A stretch of 64,000 nt of DNA from NCBI GenBank assembly GCA_023430465.1, contig JAEZAM010000103.1, forward strand, positions 7,174 through 71,173. Reading direction: 5' to 3'. Position numbers and translations under genes: made by a program. Of the stretch, positions 15,821 to 24,283 are shown one piece after another. The DNA comes from Bacteroidota bacterium (GTDB lineage: Bacteria; Bacteroidota; Bacteroidia; Chitinophagales; Chitinophagaceae). The stretch's first letter is position 1. Every line of letters starts with the position of its first letter. The notes below the pieces were generated by a model. It had not been told where the DNA came from. It was given only the letters and a program-made list of their open reading frames with translations, and did not search any database.

Positions 15821-18601
15821 ATGAACCGACTGCGCAAATTTAGTTTAAAAAACATTTTCATAAAGGTATCAGCCGTTCTATTCTTTTTTACGTTAACGTA
15901 TCAAGGCGCAGTTCTGGGTACCCGGGGAATTTTTTTTGGCAGTCCTTTAACAGCCGCGGCTGATACTGTTCCTCCTGTTCAACGCGCACCCGGTGTACCA
16001 TATATCATTCCTGACACTGTTCCTTCTGCAAGGCCCAATGTATTCATAAGTGCTGACAGCACAAATGTGCCCGACACCATACCTGCCATCAGTGATTCTA
16101 CCCGTGTTGTTGTTGACACGTTCGATCTCCGCCTTTCCAAAGACACGCTCAGCGCACCGATCACCTACTACGCTGCCGACTCAGCGGTTGTGATGATTGC
16201 CAGTAAAAAAATCTTTCTCTACGGTAAGACCAAGATCGAATATGAGGATGTAACCTTGACCGCACCTACTGTCCAGATCGACCAGGAGACACAATTAATG
16301 ACAGCGAGCAATTCGCTTGACAGTACGGGCGCCGTGGCCGAAGCAGTTGAATTCTCGCAAGGTGAGCAGAAATTTGTGAGTGATACCATTCAATACAACC
16401 TTAAAACGCAGAAAGGCCTCACCCGGAACACCATTACCAATCAGGGTGAAATGTTTGTGCATGGAAAGTATGTGAAAAAGATGAACGACGATGTCACGTA
16501 TGTGAAAGGAGGATTTTTCACGACATGTAACCTCGATGAACCGCATTTCGGTTTCCGTGCAAACCAGATCAAGGTTATTACGAAAAAGCTGGCGGTGTCC
16601 GGCCCGGCGCACCCGGAGTTCGAAGGCGTTCCCGTGCCGGTCTATATTCCCTTTGGTTTTTATCCCCTGAACTCCGGGCAGCATTCCGGCCTTCTTCCTC
16701 CACAGTTTACCACCAATGACCAGATGGGGCTGGGGCTGGAAGGATTGGGCTACTACCAGGTTTTGGGTGACTATTGGGACGCGAAGCTTTATGGCAGCAT
16801 CTATTCCTATGGCGGCTGGTCGGCGAACATCAACCCGACTTACCGCAAACGATATCGTTATAGCGGCGGGGTCAACTTCGGTTTGCTGAAAACAAAACGC
16901 AACTTCAAAGGTGATCCCGACTATACATCAAATAATGCGTATACATTTACCTGGAATCACTCATCCGACAGCCGTGCAAGGCCGGGTACATCGTTTACAG
17001 CCAATGTGAATGCCAGCTCCACAACATACAATGAAAACGTTCCGAACTCTCCGCAGTTGAACTTTCAGAACCAGATGGGGTCTTCGATCACTTATTCCAA
17101 GACCTGGGTGGATAAACCCTATAACCTGACAGTAAGCGCCAACCATACCCAAAACAGTGTAACGCGGCTCGTAAGTGTCAGCCTGCCCGATCTCGGATTT
17201 ACCGTAAGTACCATCTACCCGTTCCAGAAGAAAAATGCAGTAGGCACAAGAAAATGGTATGAGCAGTTGGGGGTGGCATACGCCGGTAATTTCCGGAACC
17301 AGGTATCGTTCTACGATACCGCCTTCAAGTTGAGAAGCCTGGTCGATACACTCCAGTGGGGTGCACAACATAATATTCCAATTACACTTTCACTGCCACC
17401 GATATTGAATGGCGCGATCGTGGTGGCCCCATCGGTCAGCTACTCACAGGTATGGGTAGGGCAGTCGGTAGAGCGTCGTTGGAATAATGTACTCGATACA
17501 TTGGAAACAATTACGAACAAAGGCTTTTTTGTGGATCAGCAGGCAGCATTTGGCGTCAGCCTTAATACAGCACTGTTCGGTATGTACTCTTTCCCGAAAA
17601 GCAAACGCGTACAGGCCATCCGTCACACTATCCGGCCCACCGTTGGCATCAACTACCGGCCTGATCTTTCCAAAAAATATTACTATACCACCCGTGTGAA
17701 TCGCGATGGCGATTCTATTCGCTTTGGTAAACTGATTGGCGGTTCGCTTTACAATGGTTATGCGGAAGGAGAGACCGGTGGCATCTCGTTCCAGTTAGAC
17801 AATATTCTCGAGATGAAAGTCTTCAACAAGGATACGGCAAGCGAGGAAAAATCCCGAAAGGTGCGGCTGATCGACGGGCTGGGTTTCTCCGGTGGTTACA
17901 ATTTCCTTGCAGACAGCATGAAGCTGTCGAACATAAACTTATACTTCCGTACAAACCTCCTGGAAAAGATCAACATCAATGCTTCCGCCAACCTTAGCCC
18001 CTATAAGTCGGATAAGTTTGGCCGTGATATAGCTACCTATGCCTGGGAGGGCGGCGGGCCGTTCACTCCCGGCCGGATCACGTCGGGAAGTATCGCCATG
18101 TCAACCAGTTTCAAAAGCAAACCCAAAGACGAAGCAAAGGCAAAGGAAAAGGAGCAGCAGATGGAGCGGGAATTGAGCGACCCGGTGCTGGCTGCCGACA
18201 AGCAACGGTTACTGGAATACATGAACCAGAATCCTTCAGAGTTTGTGGATTTCAATTTGCCCTGGCAGTTCAGTTTATCGTATTCACTCAATTTCACCCA
18301 ACAGCCCAAGGCTGATTTCAGCGGATTCGAGAAGGTATTTTATTCCAGTGCGCAGTTCAACGGAAGCTTCAGCCTTACGCCAAAATGGAATTTCAGCCTG
18401 AACGGATATTACGACTTCAAGACCTCCAAATTGCAGACGTTCACCATGTCGATCAACCGTGAGATGCACTGCTGGCAGATGTCGATCAATGTGTCTCCAC
18501 TCGGGATCTTCCGTTATTTCAATTTTACCATCAGTCCGAAATCAGGGATACTGCAGGATCTGCGGATCAACAGGACCCGGAGTTTCTATACGGGTTATTG
18601 A
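15821..18601 (+). CDS. lptD: LPS-assembly outer-membrane protein LptD
   Basis: The 926-residue product has an N-terminal hydrophobic leader, a linker rich in Pro, Thr and Asp, then an OstA-type jellyroll (about 120-230, with AADSAVVMIASKKIFLYGK and VAEAVEFSQGEQKF). A large barrel domain follows and contains the LptD-like motif region PVYIPFGFYPLNSGQHSGLL near residue 272. LptD inserts LPS into the outer leaflet. The N-terminal jellyroll is followed by barrel strands up to the end, ...INRTRSFYTGY. It diverges from the amidase gene, and its stop codon abuts the stop of plsC with no spacer. The long length is normal for Bacteroidota LptD-like proteins. Confidence 0.9.
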   Translation: MNRLRKFSLKNIFIKVSAVLFFFTLTYQGAVLGTRGIFFGSPLTAAADTVPPVQRAPGVPYIIPDTVPSARPNVFISADSTNVPDTIPAISDSTRVVVDTFDLRLSKDTLSAPITYYAADSAVVMIASKKIFLYGKTKIEYEDVTLTAPTVQIDQETQLMTASNSLDSTGAVAEAVEFSQGEQKFVSDTIQYNLKTQKGLTRNTITNQGEMFVHGKYVKKMNDDVTYVKGGFFTTCNLDEPHFGFRANQIKVITKKLAVSGPAHPEFEGVPVPVYIPFGFYPLNSGQHSGLLPPQFTTNDQMGLGLEGLGYYQVLGDYWDAKLYGSIYSYGGWSANINPTYRKRYRYSGGVNFGLLKTKRNFKGDPDYTSNNAYTFTWNHSSDSRARPGTSFTANVNASSTTYNENVPNSPQLNFQNQMGSSITYSKTWVDKPYNLTVSANHTQNSVTRLVSVSLPDLGFTVSTIYPFQKKNAVGTRKWYEQLGVAYAGNFRNQVSFYDTAFKLRSLVDTLQWGAQHNIPITLSLPPILNGAIVVAPSVSYSQVWVGQSVERRWNNVLDTLETITNKGFFVDQQAAFGVSLNTALFGMYSFPKSKRVQAIRHTIRPTVGINYRPDLSKKYYYTTRVNRDGDSIRFGKLIGGSLYNGYAEGETGGISFQLDNILEMKVFNKDTASEEKSRKVRLIDGLGFSGGYNFLADSMKLSNINLYFRTNLLEKININASANLSPYKSDKFGRDIATYAWEGGGPFTPGRITSGSIAMSTSFKSKPKDEAKAKEKEQQMERELSDPVLAADKQRLLEYMNQNPSEFVDFNLPWQFSLSYSLNFTQQPKADFSGFEKVFYSSAQFNGSFSLTPKWNFSLNGYYDFKTSKLQTFTMSINREMHCWQMSINVSPLGIFRYFNFTISPKSGILQDLRINRTRSFYTGY

Positions 18602-19339
18602 TTACCTCTTTGTTTGTGTGTAATGATTATACATTGCACTGAAGACTTCCTGCTTCAGTTGATCGGCCGTTTTTCCTTCAGGCGATATTGGGGCGAGGAA
18701 ATGCATTTCCAGCCGGTGAGGGAGAAAGTAGAATGTTTTATGAAGCGGGAGCACTTTCGCTGTATTGAAAATAACAGTTGGTATCACGGGAGCTTTTGTG
18801 TCGACGGAAAGTTTGAAGGCGCCGTCATAGAATTTTTTAAGCGGCTCTCCGCCCCGATTGCGGGTACCTTCCGGATAGATGCACATGTGCATTCCCATAC
18901 GCAGCACCTGCTTCATGTCTTCGAAGCTTTTGCGCCGGCTGCGTTCGCTGTTCCTGTCTACTAGCACGGAGCCCTTGGCATAGTACCAGCCGAACAAGGG
19001 AATTTTGGTAAATGATTTTTTAGCGATGGTTTTGTTTGGCCCCGGGATAAAAGGGGACGACAGCGGAATATCCATCAGGGAATTGTGATTGCATGTAACA
19101 ATAAAGGCTTTTCCTTTTTCAAAGTATTGTTTGCCCCGCACGCGTAAAGGGCAGGCGATGAGGAATAGCCATGTGGTCATCCATACCCGCGCAATGCCGG
19201 TAAATATCCTGGCGCTGACAGGGTCGGGCAGGAGATAGGTCAGCATCGCGGGAATGAAGATGATAAAGAATGTGGCGATAAATGTCAATATGCCCCAGAG
19301 TGCCCAGATGCGTGCGAATATTTCCTTGAAAAATCTCAT
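18602..19339 (-). CDS. Lysophospholipid acyltransferase (PlsC/LPLAT family)
   Basis: The 245-residue protein has two N-terminal membrane segments and the LPLAT motifs in order: NHNSLMD (the catalytic HX4D) near residue 85, a GWYYAKGSVLVDR block, EGTRNRGGEP near 160 (glycerophosphate binding) and APVIPTVI. It likely transfers an acyl chain to lysophosphatidic acid at the inner membrane. It is convergent with lptD with zero intergenic bases and follows the GNAT gene by 6 bp, so those two are probably one transcript. A second, shorter frame in the same place has no motif support. Confidence 0.92.
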   Translation of the reverse strand: MRFFKEIFARIWALWGILTFIATFFIIFIPAMLTYLLPDPVSARIFTGIARVWMTTWLFLIACPLRVRGKQYFEKGKAFIVTCNHNSLMDIPLSSPFIPGPNKTIAKKSFTKIPLFGWYYAKGSVLVDRNSERSRRKSFEDMKQVLRMGMHMCIYPEGTRNRGGEPLKKFYDGAFKLSVDTKAPVIPTVIFNTAKVLPLHKTFYFLPHRLEMHFLAPISPEGKTADQLKQEVFSAMYNHYTQTKR

Positions 19340-19345
19340 GAATCG

Positions 19346-19933
19346 TTATGCTATGCCCGCAAAAATAGTGTCTTTCAGCCGAGGCCATTCATCTTTCAGA
19401 ACACTGTAAAAAATGGAAGTCCGGCGGCGATCATTCCACATCTTCATGTGGCTGCGGAGGATACCTTCTTCGATGCCACCGATGTTGCGCAAACCCTGCC
19501 GGGCGCGCTCATTCAATACATCGGTCTTGTATTCCACGCGTTCGAAGTTCAGTTGTTCGAAGGCGTAATTCATCATGATATATTTCGAATGTTTATTGAT
19601 ACCCGCACTGCGAAACTCTTTCCCCAGCCAGGAAGATCCGATCTCGAGTCGCTGATCGAAATAGGAAATATTGAGATAGCTCATGCTGCCGGTGATGCGG
19701 CCGGTGGATTTTTCCATGATAGTAAAAGGTATGCGGGTTCCGGCAGCGCGTTCTTTCAGTGAGGCATCTATCCACCAGTTCATTGTATTGCGATCGGCGA
19801 GGTTGACGGTGAAGTAGGCCCACATGTCAGGATCCGCAGCGGCGAGTGCATGAAGTGCATCGGCGTCGTTGGGTTGCAATGGCCGGAGGAGGACGGTGCT
19901 GGTTTCGAGGGCGAGAAGGGGGGAGATGAGCAT
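19346..19933 (-). CDS. GNAT-family N-acetyltransferase (RimJ/RimL type)
   Basis: The 195-residue product follows the RimJ/RimL layout: TVLLRPLQPNDADALHAL at the N-terminus, then GRITGSMSYLNIS, the beta4 strand RLEIGSSWLGKEFRSAG, which leads into the acetyl-CoA loop (here GKEFRSAGINKHSK), and LNFERVEYKTDVLNERARQ with the asparagine typical of motif B. It acetylates an amine, commonly a ribosomal protein or small molecule; the substrate is not predictable. It is 6 bp upstream of the PlsC-like gene. The start at 19933 follows a family A repeat. Confidence 0.85.
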   Translation of the reverse strand: MLISPLLALETSTVLLRPLQPNDADALHALAAADPDMWAYFTVNLADRNTMNWWIDASLKERAAGTRIPFTIMEKSTGRITGSMSYLNISYFDQRLEIGSSWLGKEFRSAGINKHSKYIMMNYAFEQLNFERVEYKTDVLNERARQGLRNIGGIEEGILRSHMKMWNDRRRTSIFYSVLKDEWPRLKDTIFAGIA

Positions 19934-19954
19934 GGTTGAAATTAACTGGTTTCA

Positions 19955-20000
19955 TGCAAAGTTTCACGCAAAGACGCAAAGTGAGCAAAGGGCGCAAAGC
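19955..20000. repeat. Family A repeat, direct copy
   Basis: The segment contains GTTTCACGCAAAGACGCAAAG and a further GCAAAGGGCGCAAAG run, between the start of the GNAT gene and the stop of ung. It has one arm only; no inverted partner is visible. Confidence 0.65.
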
Positions 20001-20010
20001 TCCAAAGTTT

Positions 20011-20685
20011 TCAAATTAAGCTCCAGTTGATTGGATCAATTCCTTTCGAAACAAGATATTCATTCGTTCTTGAGAATGGTTTTGATCCAAAAAAGCCATT
20101 GTGAGCGGACAGTGGCGATGGATGAGCTGATTTTATTACAAAATGCTTACTCATATCGATCAGGGATTGCTTTTCCTGTGCAAACTTTCCCCAAAGGATG
20201 AAGACAACATTCTGGCGATACTCCGAAATAGTTTTGATGACGGTATTTGTAAATTCCGCCCAGCCTATTTTCGAATGGCTCATAGGTTCACCTGCACGAA
20301 CGGTGAGGGAGGCATTCAACAGAAAAACTCCCTGCTGCGCCCATTTTAGCAGGCTGCCGTTTGATGGTGGAGGCGAGCCGATATCATCCCGCAGTTCCTT
20401 AAAAATATTCATGAGCGATGGCGGTGCAGTTACTCCCGGCTGGACTGAAAAGGATAGTCCGTGCGCCTGGTTAGGTCCATGATACGGATCTTGTCCAAGG
20501 ATGACCACCTTTACCGACGGAAGCGGTGTCGTGTTAAATGCATTGAAAATATAGGCACCCGGCGGATAGATTTGCTTTCCCTGGCTTTTCTCTGTCCTCA
20601 AATGTGTACCAATGTTGGCGAAATAGGGCTTGGCGAACTCCTGCTTCAATGCCTGCTTCCAGCTCTCTTCAATCTTGACATCCAT
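20011..20685 (-). CDS. ung: Uracil-DNA glycosylase (family 1)
   Basis: Starting at ATG 20685 (MDVKIEESWKQALKQEF) gives 224 residues, the typical UNG length; the frame could begin 13 residues earlier, but that extension has no family support. Motif A is VVILGQDPYHGPNQAHGLSF with the catalytic aspartate in GQDPYHG. NASLTVRAGEPMSH and the leucine-loop motif HPSPLSAHNGFFG are also present. It removes uracil from DNA to start base excision repair. The gene is divergent from tRNA-Arg, and the gap between them is only 58 bp, so their promoters overlap. Confidence 0.97.
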   Translation of the reverse strand: MDVKIEESWKQALKQEFAKPYFANIGTHLRTEKSQGKQIYPPGAYIFNAFNTTPLPSVKVVILGQDPYHGPNQAHGLSFSVQPGVTAPPSLMNIFKELRDDIGSPPPSNGSLLKWAQQGVFLLNASLTVRAGEPMSHSKIGWAEFTNTVIKTISEYRQNVVFILWGKFAQEKQSLIDMSKHFVIKSAHPSPLSAHNGFFGSKPFSRTNEYLVSKGIDPINWSLI

Positions 20686-20724
20686 GATCAATCGTTTCAG
20701 TGGTGAAAATAACTGATAATCCAT

Positions 20725-20732
20725 TATCTTCG
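20725..20732 (+). promoter_or_regulatory. Candidate -7 box (TATCTTCG) for tRNA-Arg
   Basis: A TAnnTTTG-like box with one mismatch, 11 nt before the mature 5' end of tRNA-Arg. The identical TATCTTCG also occurs at 24254-24261 in front of the lipoprotein gene that follows hutU. Confidence 0.4.
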
Positions 20733-20743
20733 CGCCTCAAAAG

Positions 20744-20817
20744 GGCCCGGTAGCTCAGTTGAATAGAGCAACTGCCTTCTAAGCAGTAGGTCATTGGTTT
20801 GAATCCAATCCGGGTCA
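20744..20817 (+). tRNA. tRNA-Arg (anticodon TCT)
   Basis: A complete cloverleaf can be drawn by eye. The acceptor is GGCCCGG paired with CCGGGTC (one G-T pair), with discriminator A at 20817. The D-arm is GCTC/GAGC. The anticodon stem is ACTGC/GCAGT with loop CTTCTAA, so the anticodon TCT reads AGA. The T-stem is ATTGG/CCAAT with loop TTTGAAT. CCA is not encoded. It is followed by a rho-independent terminator at 20823-20846 and then by a tRNA-derived copy. Confidence 0.97.
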
Positions 20818-20822
20818 CAGCA

Positions 20823-20846
20823 GCGAATCGAGAGATTCGCTTTTTT
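20823..20846 (+). terminator. Rho-independent terminator of tRNA-Arg
   Basis: The stem is GCGAATC, loop GAGA, GATTCGC, followed by TTTTTT. It lies 5 nt after the tRNA and is duplicated with changes at 20925-20949. Confidence 0.9.
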
Positions 20847-20919
20847 GTTGAATAGAGCATCCCGCCTGAGGCGGGAAGGTCATTGTCCCGATCCTTCGGG
20901 ATGAATCCAATCCGGGTCA
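20847..20919 (+). pseudogene. tRNA-Arg-derived copy with two 17-nt hairpins in place of tRNA parts
   Basis: This segment repeats the 3' part of the tRNA-Arg directly upstream. Shared blocks are GTTGAATAGAGCA, AGGTCATTG and GAATCCAATCCGGGTCA, in the same order. The 17-nt anticodon arm is replaced by another 17-nt hairpin, TCCCGCCTGAGGCGGGA (20860-20876). Four bases of the T-arm (GTTT) are replaced by a third 17-nt hairpin, TCCCGATCCTTCGGGAT (20886-20902). The 5' acceptor strand and the first half of the D-arm are missing, so it cannot be a working tRNA. Downstream it keeps its own copy of the terminator. It is either a decayed tandem duplicate hit by small palindromic elements or a structured RNA. 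Confidence 0.85.
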
Positions 20920-20924
20920 CAGCA

Positions 20925-20949
20925 GCGAATCGAAAGGTTCGCTTTTTTT
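20925..20949 (+). terminator. Second copy of the tRNA-Arg terminator
   Basis: The stem is GCGAATC, loop GAAA, GGTTCGC, followed by seven or more T. Compared with the first copy the loop and 3' arm differ, but all seven stem pairs remain possible (one T-G wobble). Confidence 0.8.
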
Positions 20950-21010
20950 GCGTCCTTTGCCTTCTTTGCTCCCGAGGCTTCGGGATTTGCGTGAAACCGA
21001 GCGTGAAACT
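20949..21010. repeat. Family A repeat interrupted by a 16-nt palindrome
   Basis: A GCGTCCTTTG...TTTGCGTGAAAC arm of the family A repeat is split by TCCCGAGGCTTCGGGA (20970-20985, 6-bp stem). The segment leads into the hutH promoter region. The insert matches in style the hairpins in the adjacent tRNA-derived copy. Confidence 0.65.
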
Positions 21011-21034
21011 GAGGATAAGCCGTTATTTTGCAAC

Positions 21035-22594
21035 ATGAACCAATTTCACTACGGCATTGACACCCTCACTGTCTCCACCACACTTGCCATCGCCTGTGGT
21101 GAAACCAGAGGGATTCTCACTCCCGAAGCCATTAAAAAAATAAACGCCTCCACCAGTGCTGTTGAGCAGATCGTTTCTTCTGGCCGCACGGTCTATGGTG
21201 TCAACACAGGCTTCGGTGTACTCGCCAATACGCCAATCTCGGAAGCCGATACCGCCACACTGCAATATAAAATTCTGCAAAGTCACAGCGTTGGCGTCGG
21301 AGATCCCATCCCCGTTGAGATCGCCCGCATCATGATGATCACAAAGGTGCAGTCGCTCGCACAGGGCTATAGCGGTATCCGCCTCGCCACCCTCCAGCGG
21401 ATCATCTGGATGATCGACCAGCATATAACACCATTCGTTCCTGAAAAAGGCAGCGTTGGCGCCTCCGGTGACCTCGCGCCCCTCGCTCATCTATTCCTGC
21501 CGCTGATCGGTCTGGGTCAATGTTATTTTGACGGGAAATTATATCCTACCCAGGAATTGCTTAAGCGATTTGACCTTTCACCGGTTTCCCTTGGCCCAAA
21601 AGAAGGACTGGCACTGATCAATGGTACCCAGTTTATCCTCGCCTTTGCGGTGAAAGCTGTACAGCGTTTGCACAATTGCCTGGAAGCGGCCGATATCATC
21701 GGAGCCATGACCCTTGAATCACTGACCGGCACCAACGCACCATTTGATCAGCGGCTCCACACATTGCGGCCATACCCGGGTAATCAACTGGTGGCGCAAC
21801 GCCTCCGACTCCTTTTACAGCAATCATCGATCATGCAAAGCCATGTCGATTGTGGCCGCGTGCAGGATCCTTATAGCCTGCGCTGCATGCCGCAGGTACA
21901 CGGCGCCTCGCGCACGGCCTGGCTGCATCTCAAAGAACTGACTGAAACGGAACTGAACGCCGTCACCGATAACCCCATTCTTTTTTCCGCAAATGACACC
22001 ATCAGCGGCGGGAATTTCCATGGCCAGCCACTGGCGCTGCCACTGGACTATGCCTGTTTCGCTGCTGCAGAGGTCGGGAATATTTCCGATCGACGATGTT
22101 ATCTCTTGTTGGAAGGTAAATGGGGCCTGCCAATGCTGTTGATGAATAACGTGGGGCTGAACAGTGGCTTCATGATTCCGCAATACACAACGGCAGCGCT
22201 TGTCACAGAAAATAAAACACTTTGCTTCCCGGCCAGCGCCGACAGCATCCCTACATCGCTGGGGCAGGAAGATCATGTGAGCATGGGCAGCATCAGTGGG
22301 AGGAAGCTCAATAAGATCCTCGACAACCTTGAATTTATCCTGGCCATCGAACTGCTGAGCGCTACACAGGCCATTGAGTTCAGAAGACCTCTGAAAAGCT
22401 CCGACCTGCTCGAGTACGCACATGACCTGGTCCGCCATCATGTAAGCTTTGCTGAGGAAGACCGCATCTTTGCGGCAGATATCAACCTCGTGGCCGGGAT
22501 GATCAAAGACTTTAGCTTTGTTGAACGTGTCAACCAGCATGCAGTATCGCGCGGGGTAGCGCTGAATGATACGTACGCAGAATTTTCATTTTAA
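21035..22594 (+). CDS. hutH: Histidine ammonia-lyase
   Basis: I use ATG 21035 (MNQFHYGIDTL), which gives 519 residues; the longer frame from 20948 runs through the repeat. The protein has the MIO-forming triad Ala143-Ser144-Gly145 inside VGASGDLAPLAHL, the YGVNTGFG tyrosine loop at 54-61, and the VTDNPILF and SMGSISGRK motifs. It deaminates L-histidine to urocanate in the cytosol, the first step of histidine use. hutU follows after 20 bp. A TATTTTG sequence ends 4 nt before the ATG, so any leader is very short. The remaining hut genes are 26 kb further on. Confidence 0.97.
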   Translation: MNQFHYGIDTLTVSTTLAIACGETRGILTPEAIKKINASTSAVEQIVSSGRTVYGVNTGFGVLANTPISEADTATLQYKILQSHSVGVGDPIPVEIARIMMITKVQSLAQGYSGIRLATLQRIIWMIDQHITPFVPEKGSVGASGDLAPLAHLFLPLIGLGQCYFDGKLYPTQELLKRFDLSPVSLGPKEGLALINGTQFILAFAVKAVQRLHNCLEAADIIGAMTLESLTGTNAPFDQRLHTLRPYPGNQLVAQRLRLLLQQSSIMQSHVDCGRVQDPYSLRCMPQVHGASRTAWLHLKELTETELNAVTDNPILFSANDTISGGNFHGQPLALPLDYACFAAAEVGNISDRRCYLLLEGKWGLPMLLMNNVGLNSGFMIPQYTTAALVTENKTLCFPASADSIPTSLGQEDHVSMGSISGRKLNKILDNLEFILAIELLSATQAIEFRRPLKSSDLLEYAHDLVRHHVSFAEEDRIFAADINLVAGMIKDFSFVERVNQHAVSRGVALNDTYAEFSF

Positions 22595-22614
22595 TCGATT
22601 ATCAATTTCACCCG

Positions 22615-24276
22615 ATGTACAACGCTGAGAAATACAAAACCCCTACCGGCAACAAACTTACCTGCAAAGGATGGGTGCAGGAAGCAGCTTTACGCATGTT
22701 GCTCAATAATCTTGATCCGGCAGTGGCTGAAAAGCCGGAAGATCTTATCGTCTATGGTGGTCGGGGCAAGGCCGCCCGAAATTTTGATGCGCTCGACAAG
22801 ATCATCAAAGGCCTGCAGATCCTGGAAAATGACGAGACCCTGCTGGTACAATCGGGCAAGCCTGTCGGTATCATGCGGACACATACCGATGCGCCGCGCA
22901 TCCTGATCAGCAACTCACAGCTTGTACCCAAATGGGCTACCTGGGAACATTTCGATGAGCTGGAGAAGAAAGGACTGATGATGTACGGCCAGATGACTGC
23001 GGGTTCATGGATCTACATTGGGTCGCAGGGTATCGTGCAGGGAACTTATGAGACCTATGCTGCCGCTGCCAACAAGCATTTCGGCGGTACGCTGAAAGGC
23101 ACATTGAATGTAACCGCAGGGCTGGGTGGAATGGGTGGCGCGCAGCCGCTGGCCATTACGATGAATGAAGGGGTTGCTTTGATCGCAGAAGTGGAACGCT
23201 GGCGTATCGAGAAACGCATCGAATCGAAATACTGTGATCTTTATTATGAAAATATAGACGATGCGATCGATCGCGCACTGGAAGCCAAAAGTGCCGGTGA
23301 AGCCGTTTCGATTGCCGTGCTTTGTAATGCGGTTCATCTGCTGCAGCGACTCATTAAGCGGAATATTGTTCCCGATACACTTACGGATCAGACATCGGCG
23401 CATGATCCGTTGATCGGTTATATGCCACACACCATCAACCTGACCGAAGCCGCTATCATGCGGAAAGAGGATCCCCAGAAATATATTGCGCTCAGTTATG
23501 ACAGCATGAAGCTGCATGTTGAGCTCATGCTCGAACTGCAGGCCATGGGTGCCGTAACATTTGATTATGGAAACAATATCCGGGCACGAGCGCAGGAACA
23601 TGGATTAAAGAATGCTTTCGATTTCCCTGGGTTCGTACCTGCTTATATCCGCCCTTTGTTTTGTGAGGGCAAAGGACCATTCAGGTGGGCTGCGCTAAGT
23701 GGAGAACCGCAGGATATTGCAGTAACCGATGAAGTGATCGCCAATCTTTTTCCGGAAAATAAGGGGCTACAGCGATGGCTGAAACTCGCGAAAGAAAAAA
23801 TAGCCTTCCAGGGTTTACCGGCAAGGATTTGCTGGCTTGGCCAGGGTGAGCGGGAACGGGCGGGCAAAGCATTCAACGATCTCGTTCGTGACGGTAAAGT
23901 CAAAGCACCGATCGTCATCGGTCGTGATCATCTTGACACCGGTTCAGTGGCTTCACCAAACCGGGAGACGGAGGCCATGCTGGACGGCAGCGATGCGGTA
24001 GCCGACTGGCCGCTGCTCAATGCGCTCGTCAATACAGCAGGTGGTGCCAGTTGGGTGAGCCTGCATCACGGCGGTGGAGTGGGGATGGGTTACAGCATCC
24101 ACGCAGGCATGGTGATCGTTGCCGATGGTACACCTGAAGCAGCCGCGCGGCTCGCGCGGGTATTGCGCAATGATCCGGGCCTGGGCGTAATCCGCCATGC
24201 AGATGCCGGCTACCAGGTGGCTCAGCGGACAAGTGAAGAAAACGGATTGGACCTATCTTCGCGATTAAATCATTAA
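22615..24276 (+). CDS. hutU: Urocanate hydratase
   Basis: The 553-residue product matches the standard length of urocanase. The N-terminus carries GNKLTCKGWVQEAALRML. The NAD-binding GLGGMGGAQPLA is at 169-180, and DTGSVASPNRETE and GGASWVSLHHGGGVGMG lie near the C-terminus, as in the family. NAD+ is used as an electrophile to hydrate urocanate to 4-imidazolone-5-propionate. The gene lies 20 bp after hutH and is very likely co-transcribed with it. The next step (hutI) is encoded at 50.8 kb. Confidence 0.98.
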   Translation: MYNAEKYKTPTGNKLTCKGWVQEAALRMLLNNLDPAVAEKPEDLIVYGGRGKAARNFDALDKIIKGLQILENDETLLVQSGKPVGIMRTHTDAPRILISNSQLVPKWATWEHFDELEKKGLMMYGQMTAGSWIYIGSQGIVQGTYETYAAAANKHFGGTLKGTLNVTAGLGGMGGAQPLAITMNEGVALIAEVERWRIEKRIESKYCDLYYENIDDAIDRALEAKSAGEAVSIAVLCNAVHLLQRLIKRNIVPDTLTDQTSAHDPLIGYMPHTINLTEAAIMRKEDPQKYIALSYDSMKLHVELMLELQAMGAVTFDYGNNIRARAQEHGLKNAFDFPGFVPAYIRPLFCEGKGPFRWAALSGEPQDIAVTDEVIANLFPENKGLQRWLKLAKEKIAFQGLPARICWLGQGERERAGKAFNDLVRDGKVKAPIVIGRDHLDTGSVASPNRETEAMLDGSDAVADWPLLNALVNTAGGASWVSLHHGGGVGMGYSIHAGMVIVADGTPEAAARLARVLRNDPGLGVIRHADAGYQVAQRTSEENGLDLSSRLNH

Positions 24277-24283
24277 CCCTCTT

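Noticed and set aside
20847..20919. Second functional tRNA gene
   Set aside because: It lacks the 5' acceptor strand and an anticodon arm, so no cloverleaf can form.
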